Assembly: GCA_015501585.1 (NCBI GenBank)
Contig: JADNRY010000193.1
Location: 57,329 to 121,328 of the forward strand
Length of the DNA stretch: 64,000 bases
Source: Rhodocollybia butyracea
Lineage: Eukaryota > Basidiomycota > Agaricomycetes > Agaricales > Omphalotaceae
Direction of reading: 5' to 3'
The notes under the pieces were generated by a model, which was given only the letters and a program-made list of their open reading frames with translations, did not search any database and was not told the DNA's origin. Below, piece after piece: positions 12,801 to 22,526 of the stretch (position 1 is the first letter of the stretch; every line of letters starts with the position of its first letter). The position numbers were made by a program, and so were the translations under genes.

Positions 12801-13089
12801 TAATAATGAGGCCGTTAACTTAAATGTTGATAGTGCCGTCAATTCGACGACACCTATTGATCTGTCCAATGCAACTCTATTAAATCTTCTCAGCAATACT
12901 GACGAAGGCTTTGACTTGCATGCCTCCATTAAGGGAAGATATAAGGAGGATTCTCTGTTCAGAAAAATCCTTGAGTCTCCAAAAAGCTTCAATAATTTTG
13001 AAGTATTGAATGACTTGATTTACCTTAAGCAACAAGGTCACCGTGTATTGTGTGTACCTCGTATCGTTGTCAAGGGCCGGGTCATTTAG
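9862..13089 (+). CDS. pol: gypsy-1 Pol: aspartic protease, reverse transcriptase, RNase H
   Basis: This frame continues from 8536 after the TGA at 9859. The retropepsin motif DSG is at about 10567. The reverse transcriptase has motif A with an intact Asp (SLIDGKDAYEQ, about 11320-11350) and the active site YLDD (11512-11523). An RNase H domain follows at about 11960-12320, with acidic residues in VVTDAC and the ELEML helix. A Ser-rich linker then leads to the integrase N-terminus. TAG at 13087-13089 ends the segment, but the next segment is in the same frame. The RT and RNase H core has no visible lesion. Confidence 0.9.
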   Translation, partial: NLKRYIPMWLVCRPSFVPGDHWNEVCAIAASLPEFEDMDYPRMGNVLAVAARNTLARHVPFIPDFDDPEYTSRQNYNVYVDPEVPSLYIIEDEGRDFKTRISVEFLLNPYFNLPDWYNKRLKVAHDELLNRLRGPVEYEFLPGFLYGAPEGGFERELDQFVECSDANLHFLFGNLRWEERNGLVHVTSIASSYIEPRTYPGLQRNSGIVKSVGRLVPRPIVIVVKINDRPARALIDSGSLGDFMSTQSADQLKVEKKYMPTPLPLHLAIQGSRSRILCGTTVNLKYQKINAPHYFDIANVSNYNIILGTPWIYTYKVQIGLNPTTVDVGSNVPLPIQGDNVSEIHTQSISLEEENLERVREQLRAYAKPLCKSMDETSLPPLRRINHTIPLIDKNKIYPWRPSRCPEAFRPQWDAKCKAYVDSGRWVVTSSRNTVPMMFIPKTKDKKDLRVVIDLRARNANTHKIASPLPNIDGILRRVAKAKYRSLIDGKDAYEQIRIIPEHVPRTTVSTPDGNMDSQVIQIGDCNGGATYQAIMNDAFSSYIGVFMDVYLDDIVIYSETLEDHIKHVKLVLDVLKREKFYLSEKKLNFLPKALKILGQVIDNDGVRMDPEKVDSIANWKVPTSKEMLAGFLGAVGYLTDNLPQIRGPMGILHARTGAAVPFQWTFTEQRAFDEIKEITHRWRDHARVPLDYSPGHKPIWVVTDACSASIAGFVSQGNDWRDARVAAFYSAKLNSAQQNYAVHELEMLAGVETMLRHRDILQGARFTWITDHRALVHLLEQKNLSGRQARWLEKIGEFDYDIEYVPGEENMLSDALSHMYLNDAPGTVRAQSEYTVHDDNVDNSHLSMHSVSMPVLTGAEARTRRVQKPVESADTGRPETSREFAARMKDHVRVVGPCSRGQEGGSNIETSSNKSGVSSESNASQSSEKLTIKIPARSKARKESEGTPSAVGGLQESENRRLSSIYESPETFSDSNAVNNNEAVNLNVDSAVNSTTPIDLSNATLLNLLSNTDEGFDLHASIKGRYKEDSLFRKILESPKSFNNFEVLNDLIYLKQQGHRVLCVPRIVVKGRVI

Positions 13090-13902
13090 GAAGTGATTAT
13101 TTCCGAGGCCCATTCATTATTAGCTCATTTGGGTGCCTCGAAAACGATTGACTATCTTCGGGATCATGTCTGGTGGAAAGACATGGTCTCAGACACAAAA
13201 TCTTATTGTGAGACTTGCCATATCTGTAAGATTAGCAAGTCAAGTACTACTAAGCCCCATGGGCCTCTACATCCGCTCGAAATTCCTACCTATCCATGGG
13301 AGGCAATTGGCGTAGACTTTGTTGGACCTTTACCTGAGTCCAAAAATTGTGATGGCACCATCTATGATTCGATGTGTGTTATAATCGATTTGTTTAGTTC
13401 AATGGTACATATTGTACCGTGTAAAACTACTTATTCTGCTCGTCAGTTTGCAGAGTTAATGTTTGAACATGTGTACAAGTTACATGGTTTACCGAAACAA
13501 ATTATTAGTGACCGAGACTCGCTATTCACTAGTATTTTTTGGAAACGGCTCCATGAATTAATTGGGACAGACCTTCACATGTCCAGCGCATACCATCCTC
13601 AGTCTGATGGTGCTACTGAGCGCGCGAATTGCACTGTGACACAGATGTTACGACAATGCGTGTCAGCTACTCAAAAAGATTGGGTACCGAAATTACCTGC
13701 AATTGAGTTTGCTATAAATTCTGCACGTTCAGAGTCTACAGGTTACACGCCGTTTGTACTTAACAATGGCCGTATGCCTCGTGCGATGGTCTGGAACTCA
13801 GACCTCAGCAATGAATATCCGTCTGTACGGACTTTTGCACGCCTCCGGAGACTAGCCATAATGGCTGCACATGATAGTATCTTGGATGCTCGGGTAAAGT
13901 AG
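13090..13902 (+). CDS. gypsy-1 integrase: zinc-binding domain and DDE core
   Basis: The frame is the same as the preceding pol segment, separated only by TAG at 13087. The H-H-C-C zinc-binding region is at about 13111-13240 (HSLLAHLG, CETCHIC). The catalytic core has Asp in GVDFVG (about 13314), Asp in ISDRDS (about 13507) and Glu in GATERAN (about 13617), fitting the D,D-35-E pattern. TAG at 13900-13902 ends it; reading continues in frame into the integrase C-terminus. Confidence 0.9.
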   Translation, partial: EVIISEAHSLLAHLGASKTIDYLRDHVWWKDMVSDTKSYCETCHICKISKSSTTKPHGPLHPLEIPTYPWEAIGVDFVGPLPESKNCDGTIYDSMCVIIDLFSSMVHIVPCKTTYSARQFAELMFEHVYKLHGLPKQIISDRDSLFTSIFWKRLHELIGTDLHMSSAYHPQSDGATERANCTVTQMLRQCVSATQKDWVPKLPAIEFAINSARSESTGYTPFVLNNGRMPRAMVWNSDLSNEYPSVRTFARLRRLAIMAAHDSILDARVK

Positions 13903-15162
13903 ACTCGTGCGGCCAACCGGAAACGGCGGTACGATCCCTTCCAGGGAGGAGATTTAGTATATGTTTCAACTAAAAACTTAACATTTGAGAAGGGATTAGC
14001 TCGTAAGCTTATCCCCAAGTACATTGGTCCTTACAAAATTACAAAGGATTTTGCAAATCACTCGTTCCGAGTTGACCTCCCAGACAGTTTCATTCAACGT
14101 GGAGTACATCCTGTGTTCCATGCTTTGTTATTACGGGTTCACGTCCCTAACGATGATAGGAGGTTCCCGGGGAGACTTGACACTCAGCTCCGTGAAACCC
14201 CTGAAGCTCAGGCCCAGTGGCAGATTGAGAAAATTTTATCTCATTATGGCTCGAAAAATTCAGCTATTTTCCAAGTACGATGGAATACTGGTGACATTAC
14301 CTGGATGCCTAGTGCTGAAATCCAGGATCTACCTTGTCTGAGCGAGTACTTAGACCTTTTGGATATTAATTCCTTGGCACTCCTCCCCAAAGGTACTGGC
14401 GAGGTGCCGGATGAGGTGAAACTCGAGTTTGGATTTGGCTCCATCTCGTTTCAAGATGAAAATTTATTTTTGCAATCCGATTTTTGTTATAAGCAAGGGA
14501 ACTCGTCGAGTCTCCCCACCGCTGATCCTGCTACCTCTCGTTTGTTGTCACACACCTCACACACTATGTCAAACTCTGACTATGAATTCAAAAATCTCCG
14601 GCGTGTCTCCGCTTCGCGTTTTGAAGTTGCGAAGAAGAGCCGGGATGGGGACCACACTACATTTTCGTCCCAGCAGGTCCGATTGTATCTTAGGTACAAT
14701 AAGGCCGTTAGGGCCAAGGCGGGACTTCTTTTGTGGTACCCTGCGGGTTATGACTCCTTTGCCGCAGCCTTCAACGGCGAAGACTTGCCCGAGAAGCTTG
14801 TCACTGTGGAATTCGATGATGATGACGTGGTTATTGGTCTTTTGCATTTAGAGGACCCGTCGCCGAGGGTCGAGATGTTCGGGATTAACCCCATTCAATG
14901 CTTCCCCTCTGACACCTTCACGGTCGTTCGCCCGGGTTATGTACAGGTTCCCGAGGATGAGTACGCTTCCCTCCGTGACATGGCTGTCATGCAGATGCGG
15001 AGCGCAACCAAGGGCCGTCGCGCCGCCGAGCAGCGGAAGTTGGAGAAACACGCGGCGGAAGAGGCTGCTGCCGAGCGTAAGCACTTGCCTAGAGGAAGTG
15101 GCCTTCTGTATGCTCCCAAGCCGAAGGCGGAATCTTCTAAAGGGAAGTCCAAAGCTGTTTAG
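13903..15162 (+). CDS. gypsy-1 integrase C-terminus, chromodomain and long C-terminal extension
   Basis: In the same frame as upstream pol, it first encodes an integrase SH3-like C-terminal region (GGDLVYVSTKNL and KYIGPYKI). At about 14215-14360 there is a chromodomain with the aromatic pattern WQIEKIL ... YLVRW-like core ... TWMP, the mark of chromoviruses, which target integration through histone marks. It then runs on for about 250 more residues, including an internal Met at 14566 and a basic, coiled-coil-like Ala/Glu/Arg/Lys tail. I do not recognise the extension; it could be a separate product started from the internal Met. Confidence 0.82.
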   Translation, partial: TRAANRKRRYDPFQGGDLVYVSTKNLTFEKGLARKLIPKYIGPYKITKDFANHSFRVDLPDSFIQRGVHPVFHALLLRVHVPNDDRRFPGRLDTQLRETPEAQAQWQIEKILSHYGSKNSAIFQVRWNTGDITWMPSAEIQDLPCLSEYLDLLDINSLALLPKGTGEVPDEVKLEFGFGSISFQDENLFLQSDFCYKQGNSSSLPTADPATSRLLSHTSHTMSNSDYEFKNLRRVSASRFEVAKKSRDGDHTTFSSQQVRLYLRYNKAVRAKAGLLLWYPAGYDSFAAAFNGEDLPEKLVTVEFDDDDVVIGLLHLEDPSPRVEMFGINPIQCFPSDTFTVVRPGYVQVPEDEYASLRDMAVMQMRSATKGRRAAEQRKLEKHAAEEAAAERKHLPRGSGLLYAPKPKAESSKGKSKAV

Positions 15163-15331
15163 TTCGGCTCAGAGTTGGTGCTCTTTTTTAAAACACTATT
15201 TCTTTACTTGCCACTTTTAAATAAAAATTCACATAACACGCTCCACGCACTTAAAATTCGTTACATTTTTTTTGCTTACTTACTTTTACTCTTGACTTTT
15301 TGTGGTCTTCTTCGTAGACCAGGAGGGCGTA
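15163..15331 (+). other. gypsy-1 3' untranslated region with weak polypurine tract
   Basis: The stretch between the pol stop and the 3' LTR is T-rich and contains no frame. A short purine run (AGGAGGG, about 15321-15328) near the LTR is the best candidate for a polypurine tract, but it is weak. Confidence 0.45.
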
Positions 15332-15473
15332 TGTAACAGTACGGATCAATCCCCGCCGGACCGATCCTTCCACCCTATATAAGACTCGATTGTAGGTAGA
15401 TAGAGATTAGTTTACTTCGAATCCAGCGCTATCCCTGTCATTCCGAGTATCTCTTCGTGTGACTACCGTCACA
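15332..15473 (+). repeat. 3' LTR of gypsy-1
   Basis: It matches the 5' LTR over all 142 bases except one A/G difference near the 12th base. The duplication CTCGG follows at 15474-15478. One change in 142 bases suggests recent insertion. Confidence 0.93.
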
Positions 15474-17160
15474 CTCGGCCACGTGTTGATCAGGTACAGT
15501 CGAATAGCTCACAATGAATGTACTCACAATGAATAAATCTCATAATGAATGAAATTTTGGTGAAACCAAGTTGGTTCCCCGCCAAATGGGCACTAAAATG
15601 AATAGTGAATAATGAATAGCCATTTTTGGCGTATTATTCATTGTTAGATAACTATTTTAGCAATAAATTATCATTTTAGCAGGCCAAACAGGCTAATCTC
15701 AATGCTAAAAATTGATTTACGTTGTATGTAGGAGTGGAGACTACCTGGCGGACTATTTTCTGCAGCTATTTTATCCTTACTATGCCTTTGGAGCAACTTT
15801 GGAGACCAAGAAATGAAGGGCTGGAATTAATGGAGGTTTTAAGATGCAGTTTAAAAGTTCAGTATATGCAGCAAACACAGCTGGACAGTTTCTTCACTCG
15901 TGAATAGTTGTGCAATATCGCGCAATCTCATGTGTCATTGACCGGCCCGGCTGGGCCAAAATATTCGATTTTTTGTCGATTTTTCAAGTTGAATAATATA
16001 TCACAATGAATAGGAAAATCTTCAAACCAACCCTATTCATTGTGAGCTATCCAACTGTATATTCAACGCTTTGTCTTCTCCCACGTTGTTTGTGTTCCTC
16101 GGACCACCGGGCGTCGCAAAATTGCTGAAGTTCGTGAGCGAAAAGCTGCAGCAAGGGGAAGAGGAGATGGTATCGGTTCAGGGTGACATTGAAACACTGG
16201 CGATGATAGTTATATCCATCTTGCGATAGGTGTTTGAAGACGCCAGAAGTGAGTCTGGTTCGATTCAAATTTTTGTATATCTCTTCGCCTTAGCTGAAGG
16301 CAAGATGCTGGTTAACGTTTTTCAGTCCGTGGCTGATGATTAAATCAATTACTACAATTCTTCCAGAAACTTCTAGGTCCTTCATGTCCCCTTACGCCCT
16401 CGTTCAACTCCAAAATGCTCGTACTGCAAATCTATTGGTAGACCTGGTTGGCAAGATTGTTATACAGTAAAGCTGCTGGAAGTTCAACATAGATCAAGCT
16501 GAACAAAGGCTAGCCAATATTCCTTACTCCATCGGCCTTCCTCCCACCCTGTTGGACTTTAGACATCAAAGCCAGGAGTGTATGATATCGGACCCAAGGG
16601 ATAATGCTACTTCGTCATCGGTATATACTTCAGTCACTGTAATATAACACTAGTCGACAGCAAGAACCGTGCAGACCGGAATCCTAGGAAATATTGCAAT
16701 CAATTATCACCCACGGTTGTGCGTGCGCGCTTCGAGTTTGGGCTCGTTATCGAATACCAATCATCCTTTGAAACCGACTGTGAACTTGAACACTGCAAAG
16801 TTTCAGTTCTCCTCTGATTGGAGCCATAGTTGGTAGAGTTTTTGGTGCGATTTCGCTCATCCTTCTTCTACTTCGCATGAAGAAAAAACAATGGAGATTC
16901 CCCTATATGGGCCCAAGCAGAGCCATGGATCCGTTCAGCGATGAACTGTCCCGAGAGCGCGTAAAGAGTGGATCGGAGGACTTTTTTTTTTTTTTACGGA
17001 ATTATGATGCATTCTTAAGGCCAACAACAGTCAGATTTGCGGTGACAACTTGTACCTATGAATCTAGTTCCACTGGGGGCTTCACAGATTCGGAGTTGCT
17101 TTTGAAGCATAGAGCCGCAAATTCTGCGGAGGTTGAAGCAAATTCGAGGCAAAAGTAGTT
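15474..17160. repeat. Tandem repeat unit A, right part
   Basis: It continues unit A after the gypsy-1 insertion and is interrupted by the MITE at 15497-16057. It matches unit B from about 18757 to 20020, including a shared block near 16370-16640 and 19080-19560. A minus-strand segment at 16268-16047 has a His/Cys-containing frame shared in degraded form with unit B. The T13 run at 16981 is unique to this copy. The boundary with unit B at about 17160 is set by the start of the next copy of the block seen also at 30316. Confidence 0.65.
15497..16057. mobile_element. TA-flanked MITE, probably Tc1/mariner-pogo type
   Basis: Imperfect terminal inverted repeats of about 23 bp begin with CAGT and share ATAGCTCACAATGAAT, with two mismatches between ends. 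The element is flanked by TA at 15495-15496 and 16058-16059. Subterminal copies of CACAATGAAT occur near the left end. No transposase frame fits in its 561 bp, so it would need a transposase in trans. TA duplication plus a CAGT terminus is typical of the Tc1/mariner superfamily; this assignment is an inference. Confidence 0.8.
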
Positions 17161-20053
17161 GTGAAGAAGCCTCACATCTAAGAATACGGACTCTTGTGGT
17201 TTTTACCTTCTTTTAGCAAAGCTTACCGTCTAGAGTGGTCGGATAGTTCTAATATAAACCCATGAACAGCAAAGTAGCTGGATTCCCTATTTTCATTGCC
17301 CTATTTCTATCGACCATCGGAAGCCTTGCTCAACTCCCTCTTTCAAGTTGGGTTGTTTGCATATCCACTGCGCACGTCGTTGATTGGTTGATTCACTGGA
17401 CTTGTGGTTGACTGTGTCATTCGGTTATCAACTTCAGAAACGCTTTAGGCAGGTGAGTACTTACTTTCCGTTTCATTGATATCACTAGCAATGTTTGATA
17501 CTACTTATGTGATTACCAGTTGAAGTCATAGTGAGTGTTTGAGTACATAACAGTAGCCTGAGAGAGGTAAAAACAGGATCACCCCGAAGAAGAATAAAGG
17601 ACGGGAATCTTTCACAGGAGACGGAACCCGCAAGACTTCATACTGATTGTTTACCGATTGGCTATTGGACACGCATCTCTGGAGCGTCCTCACTCTTCTA
17701 GGCGAGTTGGAGAAGTATTATCGAGTCAAAAAGGGAAGAGGAACACTAGAAGTAGGATGCGATAAATGATAATAATATTGATAATTAATCGAGGAAAATC
17801 ACGGCAACGAAATTGACATGGCAATACATAGTGACAATGAACCCATATATGGAGACGTATCTGCAATGGAATTTTAACACAACAAGAAAAAAAAAAAGAC
17901 ACGGCCCCGGTGAAATGCATGAACATACGCCGCTGAGCGTCCCATATCAGAGACATCTCCTGCTCAAGGAATCACCTTGCCCAAATAAACCGCCAGAAGT
18001 GAAGCCGCTAGAACTGAGCGTCAACAAGGGCCAGACTCGCAATTTGGGAGGCACTAACATGAAAAATGCAAGTGCATTGTTTGGATTCTCTCCGAAATTG
18101 AACAAATTGTTGTTGTAGATAATTGTCTGATCTCTCCCAACGGCGCTATTAGTTCCACCAGAGACGGTAGTCTTGTTTGCTGGCAGAAAAGTGACGTTCG
18201 GAGCGTGGTTGCGAGGCTGTCCAGGAAAGTAAGTACTCAACTGAGATGTTCTTGGAAAGGGACATACTTGTAAATCCGCCTCGTCATCACTGAGTGCGTT
18301 GCTTGGTCGTAAACAGTTACGACAATGTCGAGCTGATTGGCGTTGGCGTGGATGACGTTGTAAGGTATGAGCATCCTATGGAGGTGGCAAGTCAAAATGA
18401 GCTCGAGACAAGCTAACCCGGATCAAACCAACCTCGTCCTTGAAGGTAGAACTCTCGGCATCAGACTCGGAGTCGCTGTGAATACACATAGAACAGTAAC
18501 ATCGATGTCGGGTTTTCCGCCGACGACGATGCCAGATCTCCTCCGCGCTCATTGTGGCTTGGGCTTGAAAGAGTTGGGACAAGAAGATATTTGTGGAGGA
18601 CCGGTCATTGTATTTGTATCTGCCCCACAGCTTACACGCGTACAGCGCGTGGAAAGTTCAACAGCTCTATTCTTGCCACTTGCATTCAACAATTGAGTAA
18701 AACAGCTATGAAGATAGCTCAGATAGGTGTGTTTTGGGCGTGTTCAAGGCGTATCTCGGCCACGTGTTGATAACGCTTGTCTTCTACCACGTTGTTTGTG
18801 TTCTTCTATGGACCCGGAACACCGGGCGTCGCAAAATCACTGTAATTCGCGAGCGAAAAGCTGCGGCAAGTGGAAGAGGAGATGGCATCGGTTCAGGGTC
18901 ACGTTGAAGCACTGGCAATAATAGTTACAACCGTCTTGTGATAGGCAAGAAACCAAAAGTGAGTCCGGTTCAGTTTGAATCAATTACTACCTCAACCTGG
19001 AACCAGTTCAGGAGACTGTCCTCTTGTCTTCTGGTCACACTTCAAACTTCTTCAGCTTGCCTTTGGCCTTATCCTGTGTTTCCATCGTCTACAATTCTTC
19101 CCGAAATTCCTAGGTCCTTTGTGTCCCTTTCCGCCCTCATTCAACTCCAAAATACTTGCACTGCAAATCTATTGGTAGCCCTGGTTGGCAAGATTGTTAT
19201 AAAGCTGCTTCAACATAGGTCAAGCTGAACAAAGGATAGCCGATATTCCTTACTCCATCGGCCTCCAATCAGCTTCCCCTTACCCTATTGGACTTTAGAT
19301 CCTTAGTTCTTTAGAGGTCAAAGCCAGGAGTTTCTTCTCGCAGGGCTCGGAGACTTTGCGCATAGCGGAGGATTCCATAGGTCACACCATGGCTTGTGGC
19401 CTGGTTCTGGTATGATATTGGATTCAAGGGACAATGATACTTCGTCATAAACACTTTCTCGGTATATTTTTCAGTCAAAATATAACACTCGTTGATAGCA
19501 ATAACCGCGCAAATTACACCTGGAGTTCTAGGAAATATTGGCAATCGATTATCAGCAATGGTTAGGTGTGTGTGCGATTCAATTCCCGCTCGTTACCGAT
19601 TATTGATTATCCTTTGAAACCGACTGTGAACTTGAACATTGCGAAGTTTCAGTTCTTCCTCTGATTGGAGCCATAGTTGGTGGAGTTTTTGGTGGATTTC
19701 GCTCATCCTTCTTCTACTTGAAAGACAGCAGGACCCAGAATTGAGCCTCCCTTATATGGGCCCAAGCGAAACCAACTCTCCGTTGGTGTTTGAACAGCGA
19801 TGAACTGTCCTGAGAGCATGTAAAGAGGCGATCGCAGGACCTTTTTTAGTGCATCCTCAAGAGCAACAACAGTCAGAAATATCTGGGGTAACAACTCATA
19901 CCTATGAATCTAGTTCCACCGGGAGGTTCAGAGATTCAGAGTTGTTTTTGGAGCATTCAGAGTGCATGAGTCGTTGATGAGGGTCGTAGATTCTTCAGAG
20001 GTTAAAGCAGAGTCGAGGCGGAAGGACCATCGTCCACCCAGGTACAAACAAAC
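17161..20053. repeat. Tandem repeat unit B (uninterrupted)
   Basis: This unit matches the flanks of all the insertions in units A and C and so shows the pre-insertion sequence at each. It begins with the block at 17161-17300 (also at 30316-30450) and runs through the block at 18745-18770 that restores the gypsy-1 target. It ends at about 20030, after which about 24 unmatched bases lead to the inverted repeat at 20054. Confidence 0.7.
17726..18552 (-). pseudogene. Remnant of spliced minus-strand gene in unit B
   Basis: The same exon set as in unit A is present: ATG at 18552 (an upstream Met also exists) with the Cys-x2-Cys and acidic tail exon to about 18400; a second open segment (about 18330-18069) with Cys-x2-Cys and the AVGRDQ motif; and a downstream open segment beginning EMSLI at about 17956. 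In this copy the splice donor after the second segment is GTTAGT rather than GTGAGT. The copy differs from unit A at many third-position and replacement sites. No catalytic domain is visible. Confidence 0.42.
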
Positions 20054-20130
20054 CGGATAATTCTATTTGGCAACCCGGTTGCCAGTGCAGCAACCCCTTT
20101 GTTATTTAGCAACCCAATTGCCAGTGGCCG
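20054..20130 (+). repeat. Left terminal inverted repeat and GCAACC subterminal copies
   Basis: It starts CGGATAATTC and contains four GCAACC or GGTTGC copies within about 70 bases, several spaced by roughly 25 bases. The mirror-image end is at 30239-30315. Repeated subterminal motifs next to a terminal inverted repeat are typical transposase binding arrangements. Confidence 0.7.
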
Positions 20131-20310
20131 GACTGCGCCGCGAGGATGGCCTAAAAGGTCCTATGTGTAACATCATAATAAATTATGTAAACTCAGAATT
20201 AAGTGGCGACCTTGAAGATCTGGGCACTCCGCATCAACGGTGACCTTTAAGATCTGATCTACTGAGTACTCTATGCAGTTATACCCAACAGGGTATACAA
20301 CAGCATGCAA

Positions 20311-22413
20311 GTGGCATCACCTCATATGCCCAGTAGGCCTAGATAGTAGCCTTTGACATGGGGGGTGTGATGGCATAGGCAGTTGTTATGAAGATCCGCT
20401 ATTATACGGTAGCGCAATAAAAGCGCTATATTTCGCATGGACTTCGATGTAAGATATCTCCTGAGTACCGGAAAGTTAGTACTGAGATCACGCGTATGCG
20501 CCTCCCGCCTCGAGTTTTCGCTGCCTCCCGCTCACCTCCAGTTTTCCCGAAGCTTAATATAACATTTACACCACTATAAGCTTTACATACCTCACAGCCA
20601 TACATGCTTTTATGTACACGATCTTGTACACAACCTTGTACATAAGTAAGCCAAATAATGTAAAGTTGTGGCTCCGCCATACAAATAATTCGTTCCATTG
20701 TTCTCCAATAATCGTAAGTGGCTGATGTATGAATAAACTCTCGCTCAACTGTTCAAGCTGCTGTTTGGCTTTGAGAGTGTCTCCGATGAGGCACAAGAGA
20801 CTACCATCTCATCTTCAATAGATACAATGAATAACTCATACATTGGATACATATTTTAAGTCTCGAGTAGTAGTGTGCAGTGTATAGCAATTAGTAAGGT
20901 TGTCTATGTAGTCTATAGGGCTAAATACTATTTTGTGAATACGCTGAACGATGAAGAGAGCTGTGGATGGAGCGTGGGAATGTACCGGAAGTGTTTGCCG
21001 GTGCTTCCGCTCGCTGTTCTAAACAGTGAACACAGGATGAAGACAATTTCTTATCAAGTGCGGACCTCACGGAAGCTCATGAGGATATAGAATCGTTCCT
21101 CCTCAAGCAAAAATTACATGCAAATACACGGGTAGTAGCTTGAAACACCCTCTCCTTTGTAAAGGGATGGGGTAAAACTCGTGCTCACCATCTAAAACAA
21201 CGAGGTCAAGCAAGGAAGACTTGTACTATGGCCTTCAAGCTTGGCCAGTAGGACAGTGTATAATAGCCTTCTATTATCCATTAAATTTGGCCACACTTAA
21301 GTGGTCTGATGATCTTGACATGACCTTACTTACATTCATTTGAGTTGTTGTACTGTACATTGATCCTTAAAGACCTATTACACACTTGAAACTGCTAAAC
21401 TTGTTCAATAACTCTAAGTTTGCCATATTATCTTAATATAGCATACTAAAATCTATCTCCAGTATATCAAGCCCATAGGTAAATTTTTTCCTTCTTGAGA
21501 ACACTGTTTTGTCTCGTGAGCATGAGCTGCACTGTATCCCTTTACAAAGGAGAGGTGTTTCAAGCTACTCCCCGTGTATTTGCGTGTAATTTTTACTTGA
21601 GGAGGAACAATTCTATATCCTCATGAGCTTCCGTGAGGTCCGCACTTGATAAGAAATTGTCTTCATCCTGTGTTCACTGTTTAGAACAGCGAGCGGAAGC
21701 ACCGGCAAACACTTCCGGTACGTTCCCACGCTCCATCCACAGCTCTCTTCATCGTTCAGCGTATTCACGAAATAGTATTTAGCCCTATAGACTACATAGA
21801 CAACCTTACTAATTGCTATACACTGCACACTACTACTCGAGACTTAAAATATGTATCCAATGTATGAGTTATTAACTGTATCTATTGAAGATGAGATGTT
21901 AGTCTCTTGTGCCTCTGAATCGGAGACATTCTCAAAGCCAAACAGCAGCTTGAACAGTTGAGCGAGAGTTTATTCATATATCAACCACTTATGATTATTG
22001 GAGAACAACAGAGAACAATGGAACGAGTTATTTGTATGGCGGAGTCACGACTTTACATGCCCTTATTAGGCTTACTTATGTTACAAGGTCGTGTACAAGG
22101 TCGTGTACATAAAATGTATGGCTGTGAGGTTTTTAAAGCTTATAGTGGTGTAAATGTTATATTAAGCTTCCAGGGGGTGAGGAAAAACTGGAGATGAGCG
22201 GGAGGCGGCACAAACTCAAGGCGGGAGGCGCATACGCGTGATCTCGGTACTAACTCGGGAGATATCTTACATCAAAGTCCATGCAAAATATAGCGCTTTT
22301 ATTGCACTACCGTATAATAGCGGATCTTCATAACAACTGCCTATGCCATCACACCGCCCATGTCAAAGGCTACTATCTAGGCCTACTGGGCATATGAGGT
22401 GAGTGGCATTACA
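20311..22413. repeat. Large imperfect palindrome, arms about 880 bp
   Basis: The left arm (about 20311-21189) and the right arm (about 21517-22413) are inverted copies, with only scattered substitutions and small indels. The same 71-codon frame is readable at 20875-21090 on the plus strand and 21613-21828 on the minus strand with a single residue difference. The unique spacer is about 330 bp. The arms have no recognisable coding content. They could be two copies of one element (for example solo LTRs) inserted head to head, or a foldback element. Confidence 0.85.
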
Positions 22414-22454
22414 AGCTTGACCGCGCCAACCAGTTATAGCGCAAATGCATTCCT

Positions 22455-22526
22455 GGTAGCTGTGCTATTTATTGTGGTGACCGCAATCCCAGCTTTGCAG
22501 TGGCTACAATAAATAGCACAGCCACA
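22455..22526. repeat. Small hairpin repeat, copy 1
   Basis: About 30 bp (GTAGCTGTGCTATTTATTGT and following) is repeated in inverted orientation with a 7-base loop. It is related to copy 3 at 29901-29978, including the ATGCATTCC sequence just left of the stem. Paired changes between arms are present. It is probably a miniature inverted-repeat element. Confidence 0.75.

Larger units (their letters stand above)
5608..15473 (+). mobile_element. Ty3/gypsy LTR retrotransposon with chromodomain (gypsy-1)
   Basis: Direct LTRs of 142 bp (5608-5749 and 15332-15473) begin with TG and end with CA. They differ at one site and are flanked by the 5-bp duplication CTCGG (5603-5607 and 15474-15478). Joining the flanks restores sequence matching unit B at 18745-18770. 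The internal order is gag, a long acidic spacer region, protease, reverse transcriptase, RNase H, integrase and chromodomain, the order of Ty3/gypsy chromoviruses. One gag frameshift and four in-frame pol stops suggest this copy cannot express a standard polyprotein unless recoding occurs. Confidence 0.93.
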
